This document shows positions 10,346 to 21,572 of a stretch of DNA of 64,000 nt, in pieces (position 1 is the stretch's first letter; every line of letters starts with the position of its first letter). The position numbers and the translations under genes were made by a program. The stretch is from the NCBI GenBank assembly GCA_017311185.1, contig JAESUZ010003492.1, positions 558,001 through 622,000 on the forward strand. The letters run 5' to 3'. Origin of the DNA: Proteles cristata cristata. Its lineage: Eukaryota; Chordata; Mammalia; Carnivora; Hyaenidae. Below the pieces are notes generated by a model. That model searched no databases. It worked only from the letters and a program-made list of their open reading frames with translations, and was not told where the DNA came from.

Positions 10346-10575
10346 GTAAGTGCAGGTTAATTTGTTTATTTCTCTTTATATTTTGTACTTTCTTTATTAT
10401 TTTGTATTATATTACAGTATTACAATCGTTTTTAGATGAATATTTTTGGCTTGTGGAATGACTCATCTGAGTTTTTATTATTTCTTAGGGGGAAATTCAC
10501 TTCGATAGGCAAGTGCTTTGGATTACAAGCATGTTTCCAGAATGAATTATGTTCACAGACCAGGGTTTTACTGTA

Positions 10576-10576
10576 T

Positions 10577-10620
<44 letters not shown>

Positions 10621-10790
10621 AGTTGAGGAGGTGCAGAGGGAGAGAGAAAGAGAGAGTGAGAATCCCAAACAGGCTTTATGCTGTCAGCCCAGAACCTTAC
10701 ATGAGACTTGAACTCATGAAACCGTGAGGTCATGACCTGAGTTAAAATCAAGAGTTGGCCACTTAACCGACTGAGCCACGCAGGTGCCCT
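10576..10790 (-). mobile_element. CanSINE abutting the DNA transposon end
   Basis: A reverse copy: (GA)n at about 10580-10618 is the complement of its CT tract, then a 'gaacctt' body and a 'cgactgagccacgcaggtgccct' head region. It starts within two bases of the TA that ends the transposon. Diverged, older subfamily; no clear target duplication. Confidence 0.9.
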
Positions 10791-10979
10791 AATTTATATA
10801 ATTTATTATGTTGCTCCTGCATGTTTTATGCTAGACTCAGTTTTATTCTTTTAAAGAGCCAGATACTAAGTCTGAGTTTTTGTTTTAATGGGTTGCAACT
10901 CTTCCTTTGCAACCCTAAAGCAGATTTAAATAATATGTACAATACTTTGGGTGTCCCTTGTATAAGTGTTGACTTCCCT

Positions 10980-11447
10980 CCCAAACCAATAGCAAGCGCT
11001 GATATGTATTTTCCATCCATACAGGTTTATCTTCTGCAGAATGCCATACACGTATGGAGTTTGGGGGTACAAGCGTTCATTTCAGTAAGATCTGTAAGAT
11101 GCATCCATACTGTCATGTGAATAGATCAATTTTTCCTTTTATTTAAGGGTAGTATTCCATTGGATGAGTGCATCAGCTTTTATCCATTCGTATATAGAAA
11201 TTAATCATGAGTTTTCAGTTTTTTAGCGATAATGATTAAACTACTGCACGCATACACAAGGTTTTGTGTGAATCAGTTTTCCTTTGACTTTGGTAAATAC
11301 TTAGAAATATAGTTGCTTAGTGAAATGGGAAATATGTGCTAAGGTTCAAAATAATCCCTCAAAGTGTTTTTACAAAATAGCTGCATCATTTTACATTTCC
11401 ACACTTGAAAAATGGGAATATCTGCTGCCTGTTGCCCTATTCAGTGT
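10980..11447 (-). mobile_element. Old L1M 3' fragment, proximal part
   Basis: In reverse orientation it shows the old L1 3' series: a 'gtagtattccattgga' motif, 'cttttatccattcg', 'acacaaggttttgtgtgaat' and 'ataattccctcaaagtgttt'-type steps. The same L1 resumes after the LTR insertion at 12550. The left limit is uncertain because divergence increases toward 10980. Confidence 0.65.
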
Positions 11448-12549
11448 TGTTGGGAGCCATTCTGAGCCCACTAGTCGAGAAAACTCTTGGTGAGGTTAAA
11501 GCAAGTTTGCACGGTCTCTTGCCAATCAGATGATGACCGATATCCACCCCCATTCAATTATTTCTGTTTGAGCACTGACCCCTAAGGTACCTTGTTGATC
11601 AATATCGGGAGTGACTTGCCCCCTTATTCTGGCCCTGGTATGATGACTGTACCTTGTGAAGGAACTTATTGTGGGAACTTATTTCGATTATGGGAATAGA
11701 CATCGTGTCTCCAGCAGGTCTTGTTTCCCTCCATACTTTCCCTTGAGCTATGAACAAGCTAACAATCCTTACTCATAAAAGATTGACCTTTACATGTACA
11801 ATTCTGTTTCTATTGTTGCATTACTCCAAGAGGTTCATACAGTTCAACATGTAAATCAGCTAAACAAAAATGTCTCTTATGCCCTAGCTATTCAAGAAAT
11901 CATAAAACTAGACACAAAGGTAAATGCACTCGAAGAGGCTATTCTATGTATTGGAAATGAGCTAAACTCTTTAAAGGTATGGCTGGCTCTCTGGTGCCGT
12001 AAAGCATATAACTGGAAAATCAAGTCTTGCCTGGAGACAAAGATCCTAACTTAGAGAGAAGGGACAGATAAGATCAGAACATAAGTTACCACATACACCT
12101 TTGCTAACTGATGATATATAGCAGCCCCTTCCCTAAGGCCTACATTCCACAAACCCCTTCCCTTACTCTGGCAGCTGTGATGAGGGTGGATAAGAGTATC
12201 TACAAACCTATGACTTAGTCTGAGTGTTATTAAAATATGAACCTCCTGCTATTTTCTTAGTTACTCAACCTCACTATAATTGGGGCAGTTCTGCAAGAAG
12301 ACTTCTGTAAAACCTGTTTCTGTACATTTTCCAAAACATCTTATCACAGAGAACTATTCATTGTAAAAATTCCATTTTCTGATGCCATGTTATTATTTGA
12401 CCTATAAACAAAAATACCAAAACCAACAGGGGAGAGATGCCTGCCTGGTGATCAGAAAGAAGCTTGTGGCTCTTACTCCTTCCTTCGCCAACACTGTCCC
12501 TCCTTCAGGGACCCCTGGGCCCGGCCAGAGCTGGACTCCGGCACAGTGT
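11442..12549 (+). mobile_element. Class II-like LTR retrovirus remnant with 6-bp target duplication
   Basis: The insert runs from TGTTGGGAGCC at 11448 to ...CTCCGGCA at 12543. It has canonical TG...CA ends and is bordered by exact 6-bp repeats cagtgt (11442-11447 and 12544-12549). Six-base duplications and a TGTTGGGAGCC start are typical of class II (betaretrovirus-like, ERVK) elements. Its length, about 1.1 kb, suits a solo LTR or a heavily deleted provirus. An internal frame at 11794-12054 resembles an env transmembrane segment. No gag, pro or pol is present. The right third has LTR-like features, with a TATAAA-like motif near 12402 and a C-rich terminal segment. It sits inside the old L1 on the minus strand. 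Confidence 0.72.
11794..12054 (+). pseudogene. Retroviral env TM-like fragment (decayed, non-functional)
   Basis: An 86-codon frame with a heptad-type hydrophobic pattern rich in Leu, Val, Asn and Gln, followed by a Trp/Cys-containing segment. This resembles the N-terminal helical region of a class II retroviral transmembrane subunit. The surface subunit, fusion peptide, membrane anchor and cytoplasmic tail are absent, so it cannot make a working envelope protein. It lies between an LTR-like 5' part and an LTR-like 3' part. That suggests either a deletion joining a 5' LTR to env and a 3' LTR remnant, or env sequence captured within an LTR. Confidence 0.5.
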
Positions 12550-13030
12550 CATTTGTTGTGGTCAGCTTTTTTTTCTTTTCTTTTGGTCAGCTATTTGACT
12601 AAATGTGTTAGTGCTGGCACGTTGCGATTTTCATTTTCTTTCTTTCTTTATTTTTTAAATATTTTTATTTATTTCTAGGAGAGAGAGAGAGAGAGACAGC
12701 GTGAGCAGGGGATGGTCAGAGAGAGGGGGAGTCACAGACTGAAACAGGCTCCAGGCTCTGAGCTGGCAGTCAGCACAGAGCCCGACGTGGGGCTTGAACC
12801 CACGAACTGTGAGATCATGACCTAAGCGAAAGTCGGACGCTTAACCGACTAAGCCACCCAGGCGCCCCTAATTTTCATTTTTCTCAAGACTGATGATGTT
12901 GAGCAACTTTTTACATGCTTAATGGCTAACCACTAACTCTGTCCCTTATTTGCCCAAGTGTTTGCTCATATTTTTTTTTTTGGCCATTTTTAAAATTGAG
13001 TAGTCTGTTTTCTAATTGTTGTGCTTTAAA
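12550..13030 (-). mobile_element. Old L1M 3' fragment, distal part (resumes after the LTR)
   Basis: Continues the minus-strand L1 from 11447. After the cagtgt repeat it reads on as 'catttgttgtggtcagc', and across the next SINE as 'actgatgatgttgagcaac' and 'tggccatttttaaaattgag', the standard L1 order. It is interrupted by the SINE at 12638-12870. Confidence 0.68.
12627..12881 (-). mobile_element. Young felid-type CanSINE in the split L1
   Basis: Body 12638-12870, in reverse, with a near-consensus head 'ccgactaagccacccaggcg' and B-box side 'cgtggggcttgaacccacg'. The repeat attttcatttt occurs at 12627-12637 and 12871-12881. It is the youngest layer of the local stack. Confidence 0.95.
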
Positions 13031-15398
13031 GTTTTAAATGATTAGAAGCTTAAAGATATAGTTCTTTAACTTATAAAATTACAAATAGAAAGCACAAAAA
13101 AACTAGGAGATAACTGAGTTTCTGTAAAGTGCTTTACAATACGTTCACTGTACATTATCTATTGTTATTGATGTTCTGTTCAGGGAAACATGATAAGCCT
13201 CTTTATTCAGTATGTACATACAAAAAGTCTCTTTTTAATAGATGCATGGCAAGAAGAACTATGAAATTTAAGTTTTAAAGAGGTAATCATAAATCATGAG
13301 TTTTTCTTAAGGTAAATAAACTCAATGCATTATAAGTTCATATAGTTTCATCATCTGCTTTTAAACAAAATGCTAAAAACATTTTGGAGATTAGATTTTC
13401 CAAAATGGGATGTTTATTTCAGAGGGCTAGGATTATGGCTTCAATTATCAGAAAAAGTATATTGAAAATAACCACTTTTTTGGTAGTCAGAGATGCATTT
13501 TTCTTTTTCATGATCCACTTGGTAGAAATATAGAATTGCAAGATAGATTTAATTATAAAGGTAACTGTACTTTTACCCTTGAAGAGCTGTTCTCTTAATA
13601 TATTATTCTCTTTGGCTCTAAACTAAAACTTTTTATAATAAGGACTTCCATCTGTCCATTTGCCTGTATCCTATCAATGGGAAAATGGGCAATTTGTTTT
13701 TCATGTGAGTATCATGATCTATCTTTAGTGCCCTGTGGAGATGAAGACATTTTGTGACTGAAGAATGATGGAGACTCTTTAACCAGTGACCCACATTAAC
13801 ACTTGTTTCTCCTGTCCTCTCAACAATGCAGGAATAATAGAGTGGAATTGAATGGCCATACTTAACTCCAGGGTATAAACTATGGGATTGCTACCCAAAG
13901 ATCCGGGTCATTTATCTTTCTATGGTATTCTCTATCAATCTGTAGTATATTAACTCTCATTTTATGGGGAGGATTTTATTCCATTATTCAAAAAAAAGTT
14001 TTAGAGATAAAATCGTATGAAATGTTTTAGTCATTTTCATATGGATAGACGATATAAATCTTTATTTCCAAAAACTTTCCAAAAGGACATAAGAATTTCC
14101 AGTCAGAGGAAAATTTAATACAAGCTCTACAAAATTAATTGAAATTTTAAGTCCTGATTTAAACTGGTAAAAAAAAAATGTAGATAAAAACTCATTTTGA
14201 GAATGCTCAGGGGCTCATTTGTACTTTACTTCAGTTATGCTTTTTGTATTTTCCTCATTCATTCACAAATCCATGTAATTTTTCCAAAATGTTTTTATTC
14301 CTTTATTTTAAAAGGTCTATAATGGATGTATTAAGAGCAATCCATTTTGTACAAAAGTGAGTAGATCACTGATCACATAAATGGATTATTTAACTCAAAT
14401 AAAAAAAATTCCCATGGTGAAAATAGTTGCTTTACAGTCTATAAAAATTAATTTTTGCAGTCTATACTACCTAAAATGAGTTGGAATTTTGCAAAATCCC
14501 AAATTGTTTTTAAAGTGGAAATAAATTTTTCTAAATATATTTAGGGTTTAAATCAAGTGGTTTCTCAAAGAAAATGTTAGCAACAAAAAACTTTGAGAAT
14601 TCAATACTCACATTTAAAAGAAGGAAGAAGAAACCTAAAGACATTAAATGATATGCCCTCAAAACTATATTAATATATGAAAATCAATGTTAGCCTAGTT
14701 TCCAATTAAGTTACTTAATAAATGCTCATTTTTATTAACAATACACTTTTTAATTATTCTAATAAACTTAAATTATTCCCTCTGTTATTTTACCTTATGG
14801 ATATTCAAATTTTTCTTCATTTAATAACATAGAATTTATGTGTGTTTAAGTTAGAGGTGGGTTTATATAAGCTTAATTTACCCTGATATTAAAAATCAAT
14901 TACCAAAGTATTTGAAGAAAAATATATTTAAAGTAAGAATTTATAAAAGCCTAAAGTACTTAAAAAATTACAAGAGATCTGTAACTTGCCTTCATATATT
15001 CATTTTCCCCCAAGAATTTTGTAAGTTATAAACAATTTAGAAGCAGATTTTATACAGAGACAATTTACCTCATAGGAATTAATATTAATGATTAGCATTT
15101 ATTTCATCTGAAATTATGTCTAATTAAAAAAATTATCTGACTTACTGATGACATGTTAAATATTTTGCTTGATGTGCATCATTAGGTCTTTGAGGCTGCA
15201 GAATTATACAAATAAAATTATCTTTGTAATATTTTGTAAGGAGGGTTGCTTCACAAGTTTTATTATCTTTGCTCAATTTTTGACATCAACATCTTAACTG
15301 TGATTATTAGACTAGAAACTTTAACACCAGGTATGTTTACACATCATATTTTCACGGGTCTCAAATGTGATTTCTCTGGTCATATTTTGAAAACTCTA
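13031..15398. other. AT-rich unique sequence (about 2.4 kb), nothing recognised
   Basis: A long AT-rich stretch with A and T runs and no open frame, tandem array or repeat family I can name. It is one of the emptier parts of the window. Very old repeats may lie below visual detection. Confidence 0.5.
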
Positions 15399-15622
15399 GG
15401 GGTTTCTGGGTGGCTCAGTATGTTGGGCATCCAACTTCGGCTCAGGTCATGACCTCATGGTTCATGAGTTCAAGCCCCGTGTCGGTCTTTGTGCTGACAC
15501 CTCAGAGCCTGGAGCCTGCTTCACATTCTGTTTCCCTCTCTCTATGCCCCTTCCCCACTCACACTCTGTCTCTCTCTGTCTGAAAAATAAATAAACATTA
15601 AAAATTATTTTAAAAAGAAAAA
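15399..15622 (+). mobile_element. CanSINE, older subfamily
   Basis: The head is ggggtttctgggtggctcag, with B box 'gagttcaagccccgtg', a 'cctggagcctgcttca' body, a CT tract and an 'aaaaataaataaacattaaa' tail. A degenerate duplication may exist (aaaactcta before, aaaacctcta after). Confidence 0.92.
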
Positions 15623-16079
15623 AAACCTCTAAAAAGGAACTGTTAAATATACATCCTGAATAATAGCTCTTGGAAAACCATTGATGTAGACATATAGAAT
15701 ATATGTAGATATAAACAGAATATATATGTTTACATACATGTATATTCATATTGCATATATACATACATATATATACAAATACATGTTACACATATACACA
15801 TGTATCTACATATTATAGAATATATGTTTTTATACATTTATGTAGGTGTGTATACACACACAGGGAGGAGAGAGAGAAAGAGAGAGAGGTTCAGCAACTC
15901 TAATTTACTATAAGGATTTGGTTAAACTTGGCTAAATATAGAACCGATGAGGACCTTAACAGAATTTGATGCAAGCAAAAGTCTTCATAATCTACACCCC
16001 TACTCTTCCTATTTGACTTCCGAAGCATTCAATATAAACATAGAGGTAGGCATAGAGCAATAAAAATGTGAGCTTTTAT
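15623..16079. repeat. Imperfect TA/TATG-rich tract plus GA run in AT-rich DNA
   Basis: About 15685-15860 is a degenerate array of 'atatatgt', 'acatacatg' and 'tatacaca' units. 15861-15889 is a GA-rich run. The rest is AT-rich and unassigned. The minus frame at 15462-15764 merely crosses this tract and the SINE. Confidence 0.7.
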
Positions 16080-16400
16080 AGCGCATGAATTTGTTAGCTG
16101 TGGTGCTTAGCAACAAGAACTTTTCCACTGCTTCCCAGCATGCAGCAGCCATACTGAGTCAGTCACATATGGAGCAGAAAACTTTATTGCTAAATTTACA
16201 ACATGGCAGAAGGTGGATCAGGACTCAGGCTCACCTAAGGCTGAGACATCCTGAAGAGAAAAATAAGGGAAAAGGGGGGTGATGAAGAAGATGAGCAACC
16301 CTAATCCATTTCCATCTTCCAATATCACCAATCATGTGAGTCAGCCACACCTCCCCTTTAAGGGAAAAGTGCACAAGGGGACAGGAGTAATATGTCAATA
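16080..16400. other. Unresolved segment, possibly an LTR relic
   Basis: A GC-moderate segment with 'cttagcaacaag', 'gcagaaaactttattgc' and 'gagtcagccacacctcccc'. Its composition differs from the flanks and its style resembles decayed mammalian LTRs, but no TG...CA ends or target duplication were found. Short frames (plus 16085-16282, minus 16231-16500) show no domain. Confidence 0.25.
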
Positions 16401-18000
16401 GATATTTAGATGTTTTTCTATATGGAGTGGGATGCATCCTTGTCAATCGAAATCCAAAGGAGACATAAAGCAGGATGACTGGCAAAGAAAACCTAGACAT
16501 GTGGAGGTACCAGAATTATCACTTATTATTTTGTGAAGAAATTTCTTGTTCTCAGACATAGCGACTCTGAACTAATTAAAAATTATTGAGGAGGATACGA
16601 AAATTAAGTATTGAGCAAAGAAATTGCTCCCATGTGACACAGGTGTGAACCTATTATAAGAATTATAAGAATATTTTTGTAGATTAGGTCTTCCATATGT
16701 TTAGTATCCGAAGTTACTCTTATGGACCTCAGTTTTGAGAAATGACCTCAAATTATTTTTTTAATTAAGAAATCCAAGTGGTAACATTTTTTTCCTCATG
16801 GAACACAACTATTTTTTCTTTTGAAAGAAGGAAAATTGATACAATGGCAAAAATAAACTCTCATACTAACTAGCAATAAGCAATGAATGGTGACTTAAAT
16901 ACTTTGACATAGACAATAATTTAATATACAAACTAATTATATTAAAATTAATGTCCTTGTGCCTTCATAAATTGAAATTCTAAATTTTCTTCTAAGAATT
17001 TATTTTATTTTGTATATTCTCCAACTTCCTATTTTCCTCAACTTTTCAGAAGACATTAAACTACATCACATTAATAAAGAGAAGCCAAGAAAAAGTTTTA
17101 GCTAATCAAATTAAACATACAATTGGCTGAGCAAAGTTTTGTTGAACATTTTTTGATAACGGAACTCGTGCTTAGGCATAAATGTTCTTGTATAATGTCC
17201 TCTGGATAGTGTTTTTTTTAAATAACATGGAATATTTGGGGTAAGTGGTCCCAAGGATACCAATTATTAAAAAGTACACAAGTGTGAAATGATTTTGGTG
17301 TGTCACATAGCCTGATAACTATTTTAGGAGGCTTATGAAAGCACAGTTCTCAGGATGAGGCATTTTGACTGCTGAAGAGACAACGGAAACATTAAAGTAG
17401 ATATACCGCCATCAAAGATTTATGAGTAGGAGATTTATATTCATTTTGTTTTAATTAGAGCAAACAATTTGCCTGTGGGGTATCAACACTTAGAATGAGT
17501 TTGACATCACAGCAGAGTTTATATTCTCTAAGGAAAAATTAAAGAACACAAAAGGATTTTTTTTTCCTGAGGCTCTGAATCACAAACAAAACAGCCCAAT
17601 TTACTTTGGATTCTCAGTAGTATATTCATGTTTTCAGGGCGTCTCATACCTCACCATTTCTGCATTCTGAGAAGAAAAGATTAGGGTTCAAAAGTTCACA
17701 TTTGTACTGCTTTTGAAATTTTTCTTGATACCTCTAGGTCTCAACCTTATTGAAAAGAAAAATTTACTAAAAAAGCAAGTTTACATTTGCTGCCTGCTGG
17801 AATGAACTACTAAAGGGAATGCACTAAGATGCGGAGCATAATTGTGCAAAGTAAACACTCATCAAACACATCAGATCTTTGCTAAATTTACTTATTAAAT
17901 GGCTGTCCTGGAAGAATCATTTTTGTCTTAAGTTCTTTAAAAAAGCAAAATAGCTTTTGGATATGAGAACATTTACTAGTTTCTATATAAACCAAAGGGA
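16401..18000. other. AT-rich unique sequence, nothing recognised
   Basis: No gene, array or named repeat. 17330-17930 is slightly less AT-rich and could be conserved non-coding DNA, which only alignment could show. Confidence 0.4.
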
Positions 18001-18006
18001 AATTTT

Positions 18007-18013
18007 GTGTGTA

Positions 18014-18045
<32 letters not shown>

Positions 18046-18066
18046 CACATATATATATATATATAC
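18007..18066. repeat. (TG)n(TA)n compound microsatellite
   Basis: A TG run passes into TA repeats with one 'cacat' interruption. It is palindromic in its TA part, so it could extrude a hairpin. Confidence 0.95.
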
Positions 18067-18639
18067 AGACATTTTTTTGTCTACGTATTTTTTCTATGAA
18101 TATCTTAAATGAACCTGTTTGTATGGTTCATATATTCAATATCGAATTATTTCAGGATAATTCTTTTCTTGATTTTTAATCTCAGTCATTATAAGAATGA
18201 TAAAAGTTGGATGACAGTAATTCTAAAATGAAAGAATTACAAAATAAGATGAATTATAACTTTTGATCCAACATTGAAAAAAATACTATTGATAATAATC
18301 AACACTATTACTTGTCACTGGCATTTACTTCTTCTCCAAGCTCATTACTTGATATAATTTTAGACATAAGGAAGCCAAATGTACCTTTTTATGGGAGAGT
18401 GACATGTTCCCTAAATTTCCTTAGAGTTTTTACCATGAAATTATGTAGTGTCCCACGGGAGGTAGGATATGCACTAACATATGTTTCTGTGCTTTTGGTT
18501 GTTGTTGTTGTTGTTGTTTGGCTTTGTTTTTACTTTAAACTAACCTGGTTTTATGTAAGTCTTCTCTGGGGGCTAAGTTAGAGTATATGGCTTATAGAAA
18601 TGTTCACCTAAAACAATTTTGAAGATTTATCAGAAAATA
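18067..18639. other. AT-rich sequence with a (GTT)n run
   Basis: A GTT trinucleotide run occupies about 18498-18518. It gives the valine run in the 89-codon plus frame 18312-18581, which otherwise shows nothing recognisable. Confidence 0.5.
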
Positions 18640-18730
18640 ATTACATATATATATACATATATATGTAACATATGTATATATATATATGTATATATATATG
18701 TGTATATATATGTTTATATATGAGAGAGAG
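18640..18730. repeat. (TA)n / (TATG)n tract with terminal GA run
   Basis: An imperfect array of ATATAT, ACATAT and TATGTA units ending in gagagagag. It is partly self-complementary. Confidence 0.92.
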
Positions 18731-18804
18731 TAAAGATTGGACTTGAAGAAAATAAGCTTTCACCTAAGAACATGGCAAGGTCTGCCACTTTGCCATTTTT
18801 AAAT

Positions 18805-18985
18805 ATATAACCTTGGGCCTTCCACTTACGCAGCTACTTAGTTTCCTGGCTTCCTTATCTACAAAATAAAGATAACAAGAGCAACTATCTCATAAATTCT
18901 TTCTCTGAAGATGTAAAACACTGGAAACATTCCCTGACAAAGAATAACTATTATGTGTGTTAGGTTTCACTTATTATTACTTACT
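18805..18985 (+). repeat. MIR SINE relic
   Basis: Recognised from the ordered core steps 'cagctacttagtttcctgg', 'cttccttatctacaaaataa', 'ataacaagagcaactatctc', 'gatgtaaaacactgga' and 'ccctgacaaagaataactat', which follow the MIR core and 3' end. An ancient mammalian tRNA-derived SINE. Confidence 0.6.
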
Positions 18986-19179
18986 CTTATTTTTCCTGCT
19001 TTAAATTATATAATGGTGTCTCCTTTTCTTCATAATGTTACCAAGGTATACATTCAGATATGATCCACAACATATGTTGAAGTAAATATCGATACATTCA
19101 AACTCGCATTTTATCACTTGGATTTCTTCACTGTTTTCTCTACTTGAGAGCTTAAACTAGGTCACACCTTATTTTCTTT

Positions 19180-19480
19180 TGTTATTAAACAGTCTCCTAC
19201 CTTACTTCCCAGATACTATCATTTATTCACTCTCAACTTCATGATAGTGCCTGCATATTTTGCAAAAGAATAAATTTAACTTGGCCACCTTCTTGCTCAA
19301 AATAATTCATTGAATTATCAGGTTAAATTCAAAATGTAGTAATGAGATACAGGTTTTCAATCTCCTATCTAATATATGTTGTTAGATATATCCCCTACAG
19401 CAACACTGAAGTGTATTATATCCCTCAGTCTTTGTTTCTAAAGCTCTGTAAATATTTCTATAATAACAGTTGTACCATGT
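19180..19480 (+). repeat. Possible L2 3' relic
   Basis: Steps such as 'ccaccttcttgctcaaaat', 'ttcattgaattatc', 'ttaaattcaaaatgta' and 'tttcaatctcctatctaat' follow the L2 3' region where the consensus describes a 'cttaaaaccctt ... aataaaatccaaa'-type order. Strongly diverged; tentative. Confidence 0.35.
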
Positions 19481-19703
19481 ATTCTGATTTAATTCTTATA
19501 ACTACCTATTTCACTGGACTCTAAATGTATTCATGTTTGTATCTTTAGCTAATCACAAAAAGATAGGTAAGAATATGTTCTCTAAAGCCATGGCTTGTTT
19601 AACATTGTGATGATTATGCTTTCATTAATTTTAAAGTTAAAAATGTGGAACTTGAGGAACATGCCTATAGTAAATTAAAAATTCAAAATTTGGGTGCAAT
19701 TCA
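19481..19703. other. Unique AT-rich sequence
   Basis: Nothing recognised between the L2-like relic and the next SINE. Confidence 0.35.
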
Positions 19704-19895
19704 ATTTTTTTAGAGAGAAAGAGAGAAAGCAAGCACATGAGTGGCGGAAGGGCAGAGGGAGAGAGCAAATCCCAAGCAGGCTTCAAGCCCAGCTGGGAGT
19801 CCATCACTGAACTCACACGGGGCTCATTCTCACCACCATGAGATCATGACCTGAGCCCAAATCCAGAGTCTAACGCTTAATCAACTGAGCCACCC
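19704..19895 (-). mobile_element. CanSINE, old diverged copy
   Basis: A reverse copy: T-run, 'gagagaaagagagaaagc' CT complement, 'atgagatcatgacctgagcc' and a 'caactgagccaccca' head remnant. The outermost head bases are lost. No target duplication found. Confidence 0.85.
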
Positions 19896-20935
19896 ATGAT
19901 GAAATTCTATTTTTATTTCCCTTGAAAACTTTTTTTTCTTATGAAAGACTGAGCAACTGTGGTAATGCCTAGGCATAGCTCTCACAGTAAGGTAAGATTT
20001 TGGTATTTTTTAGAAATATTTCACTTTTAAAGGAAAAAGAAATAATTCATTAAGTAGTGATTGAACTGCAATTTTATTTTGACTTAAGCAATTTTTAAAG
20101 TTATTCTCATGAATTGGATTTTTCCATTCTTAAAATTTTATATCATTTGTTTTATTTCTTGGATTATGGTACAATATATACATAGCATAAAATTTACCAT
20201 CTAAGTGGTTTTTGAGTGAGCAGTTTCACAATGTTACTTTTAAGCCAGATTTTTAAACAATCTTGTAAAGAAAATGTTATGTACATTTAATAAAATTCTG
20301 TTTAATATATTGTAAATCACTTTTATTATTGACATATACATTAAAAATACTACAATCAAACTAAGTTTACACAAAAACTTATGGGACTGGTCATTTCTCT
20401 GAACCTAGATTACAAATATGTTACCTCAAGAGCAAAGTATTGTATTTTTGACAAAGAACTGAATATGAATATAAATAATAAGCAGTTTTATTTTTCTCAG
20501 AAAGGGGCACATAGAAAAGTAAAATAAATTAGGCAGCTGTAGCATCTGTATTTACATTTTGAAATTGTGACTTTGATGAGATATGCTACATACCATTTAT
20601 TTAGTTTACGATATCAATATTTTAAATATCTGAGTCAATTTTTATCACTTTACTTTCTACCTATAAATCGAGAATTGTGTAACACTTTTGAACACTTTAA
20701 GTACCTCTTTATTCAAAGTTTAAAAGGAAATGAAATTTCTGAAATTCTGTTTCACCTAATTGAAATTATGGTTGACAAATCCAGTGACTTCTAGTTAAGT
20801 AGATGGACTGGAAATTACATTTGGAAACAGTCTAAACACGTCTACCATAAATGTCAGAATAGCCTACATTAGCAGCAATTTACTTAAATATTTGTGTGAA
20901 TCTCAAGACAGACAGTGATTATGTGGTGGGCAGAA
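19896..20935. other. AT-rich sequence with a short old L1 piece
   Basis: About 20155-20250 ('acaatatatacatagcataa', 'aatttaccatctaag', 'gtttcacaatgtta') resembles the 3' UTR of an old L1 on the minus strand. The rest is AT-rich and unassigned. The plus frame at 20567-20794 has no recognisable content. Confidence 0.4.
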
Positions 20936-21365
20936 TAAGGGTCCTTTACAGGTGTCCAAAGTCCATAAATCTTGAAACTGTGAGTACCTTACATTAAATT
21001 CAAAGGGTATTTTGCAGATGTTTTTAAAATCATTGAGTTTAAAATAGGAGGATCATCCTGGCTTAAATGGGTGGGCCCAATCTAGTCATATGAGTTATTT
21101 CTGTTGAAGGAAAAGAGTACAGCAAAAGAAGAGTCAAAGATATTCAAATTATAAAAGGGTCTCAACATTCTAAAATATTTGAAGTAAAAGGGAGCTTTGA
21201 CATGCTGGACGTGAGATGTAGTGGCCTGCGTGCAAAAACTGTAGAGAGTCCAAACCACCGGGAGCTAAGGGCAGCGCATCACTGACATCTGGAAAGGGCA
21301 CAGAAACTCATTTCTACAAGAGCGAAAAATTGGAGGCAGATTCTTCCCAGACCCTGAAGATAAGA
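20936..21365 (+). mobile_element. MaLR/MLT1-like LTR relic
   Basis: Opens with 'gtggtgggcagaataagggt' and continues 'ttttgcagatgt', 'atcatcctggcttaaatggg', 'tgggcccaatcta' and 'ctggaaagggcaca', ending near 'ttcttcccagaccctgaaga'. This is the characteristic order of an MLT1-type (ERVL-MaLR) LTR in forward orientation. The 3' end is poorly preserved. Confidence 0.6.
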
Positions 21366-21572
21366 CCCCACGAACATTGTGGGGATTTTCAATAAATCAC
21401 TTAACTTCTACATGCCCCATTTCTCTCAACACTGTCATGGGAACAATATGAACATATACATGACACAATTTGTATCTGAGCAGAAGGAAATACATAAAGC
21501 TGATAGACTCTTGGTAGTGTGGGCAGGCTTGAGTGCATATCATAAAATATTATTTTGTTATAACTATTAAAA
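21366..21572. other. Unique sequence
   Basis: A short non-repeat stretch between the LTR relic and the next SINE. No gene seen. Confidence 0.35.

Larger units (their letters stand above)
9525..10573 (+). mobile_element. Tigger/pogo-like non-autonomous DNA transposon, split by a SINE
   Basis: The left end CAGCAAAACCTCAGATTG and the reverse complement of the right end (CAGTAAAACCCTGGTCTG) form imperfect terminal inverted repeats. Each end is bordered by the dinucleotide TA (9523-9524 and 10574-10575), the target duplication of Tc1/mariner-type elements. Similarity between the arms continues inward in a diverged way. Without the SINE at 9606-9823 the element is roughly 0.8 kb. No DDE transposase is visible, so it was mobilised in trans. 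The interior holds a long open frame flanked by splice-like motifs (separate entry). Exact subfamily not assigned; the strand label is arbitrary. Confidence 0.78.

Noticed and set aside
9950..10360. 136-codon plus-strand open frame as a protein-coding gene
   Set aside because: It lies wholly inside a non-autonomous DNA transposon, starts at TTG, has no recognisable domain and no visible promoter. Kept only as a splice-motif observation.
18640..18730. TA-rich tract as a replication origin or matrix attachment site
   Set aside because: Sequence alone cannot support this; it is an ordinary imperfect microsatellite.
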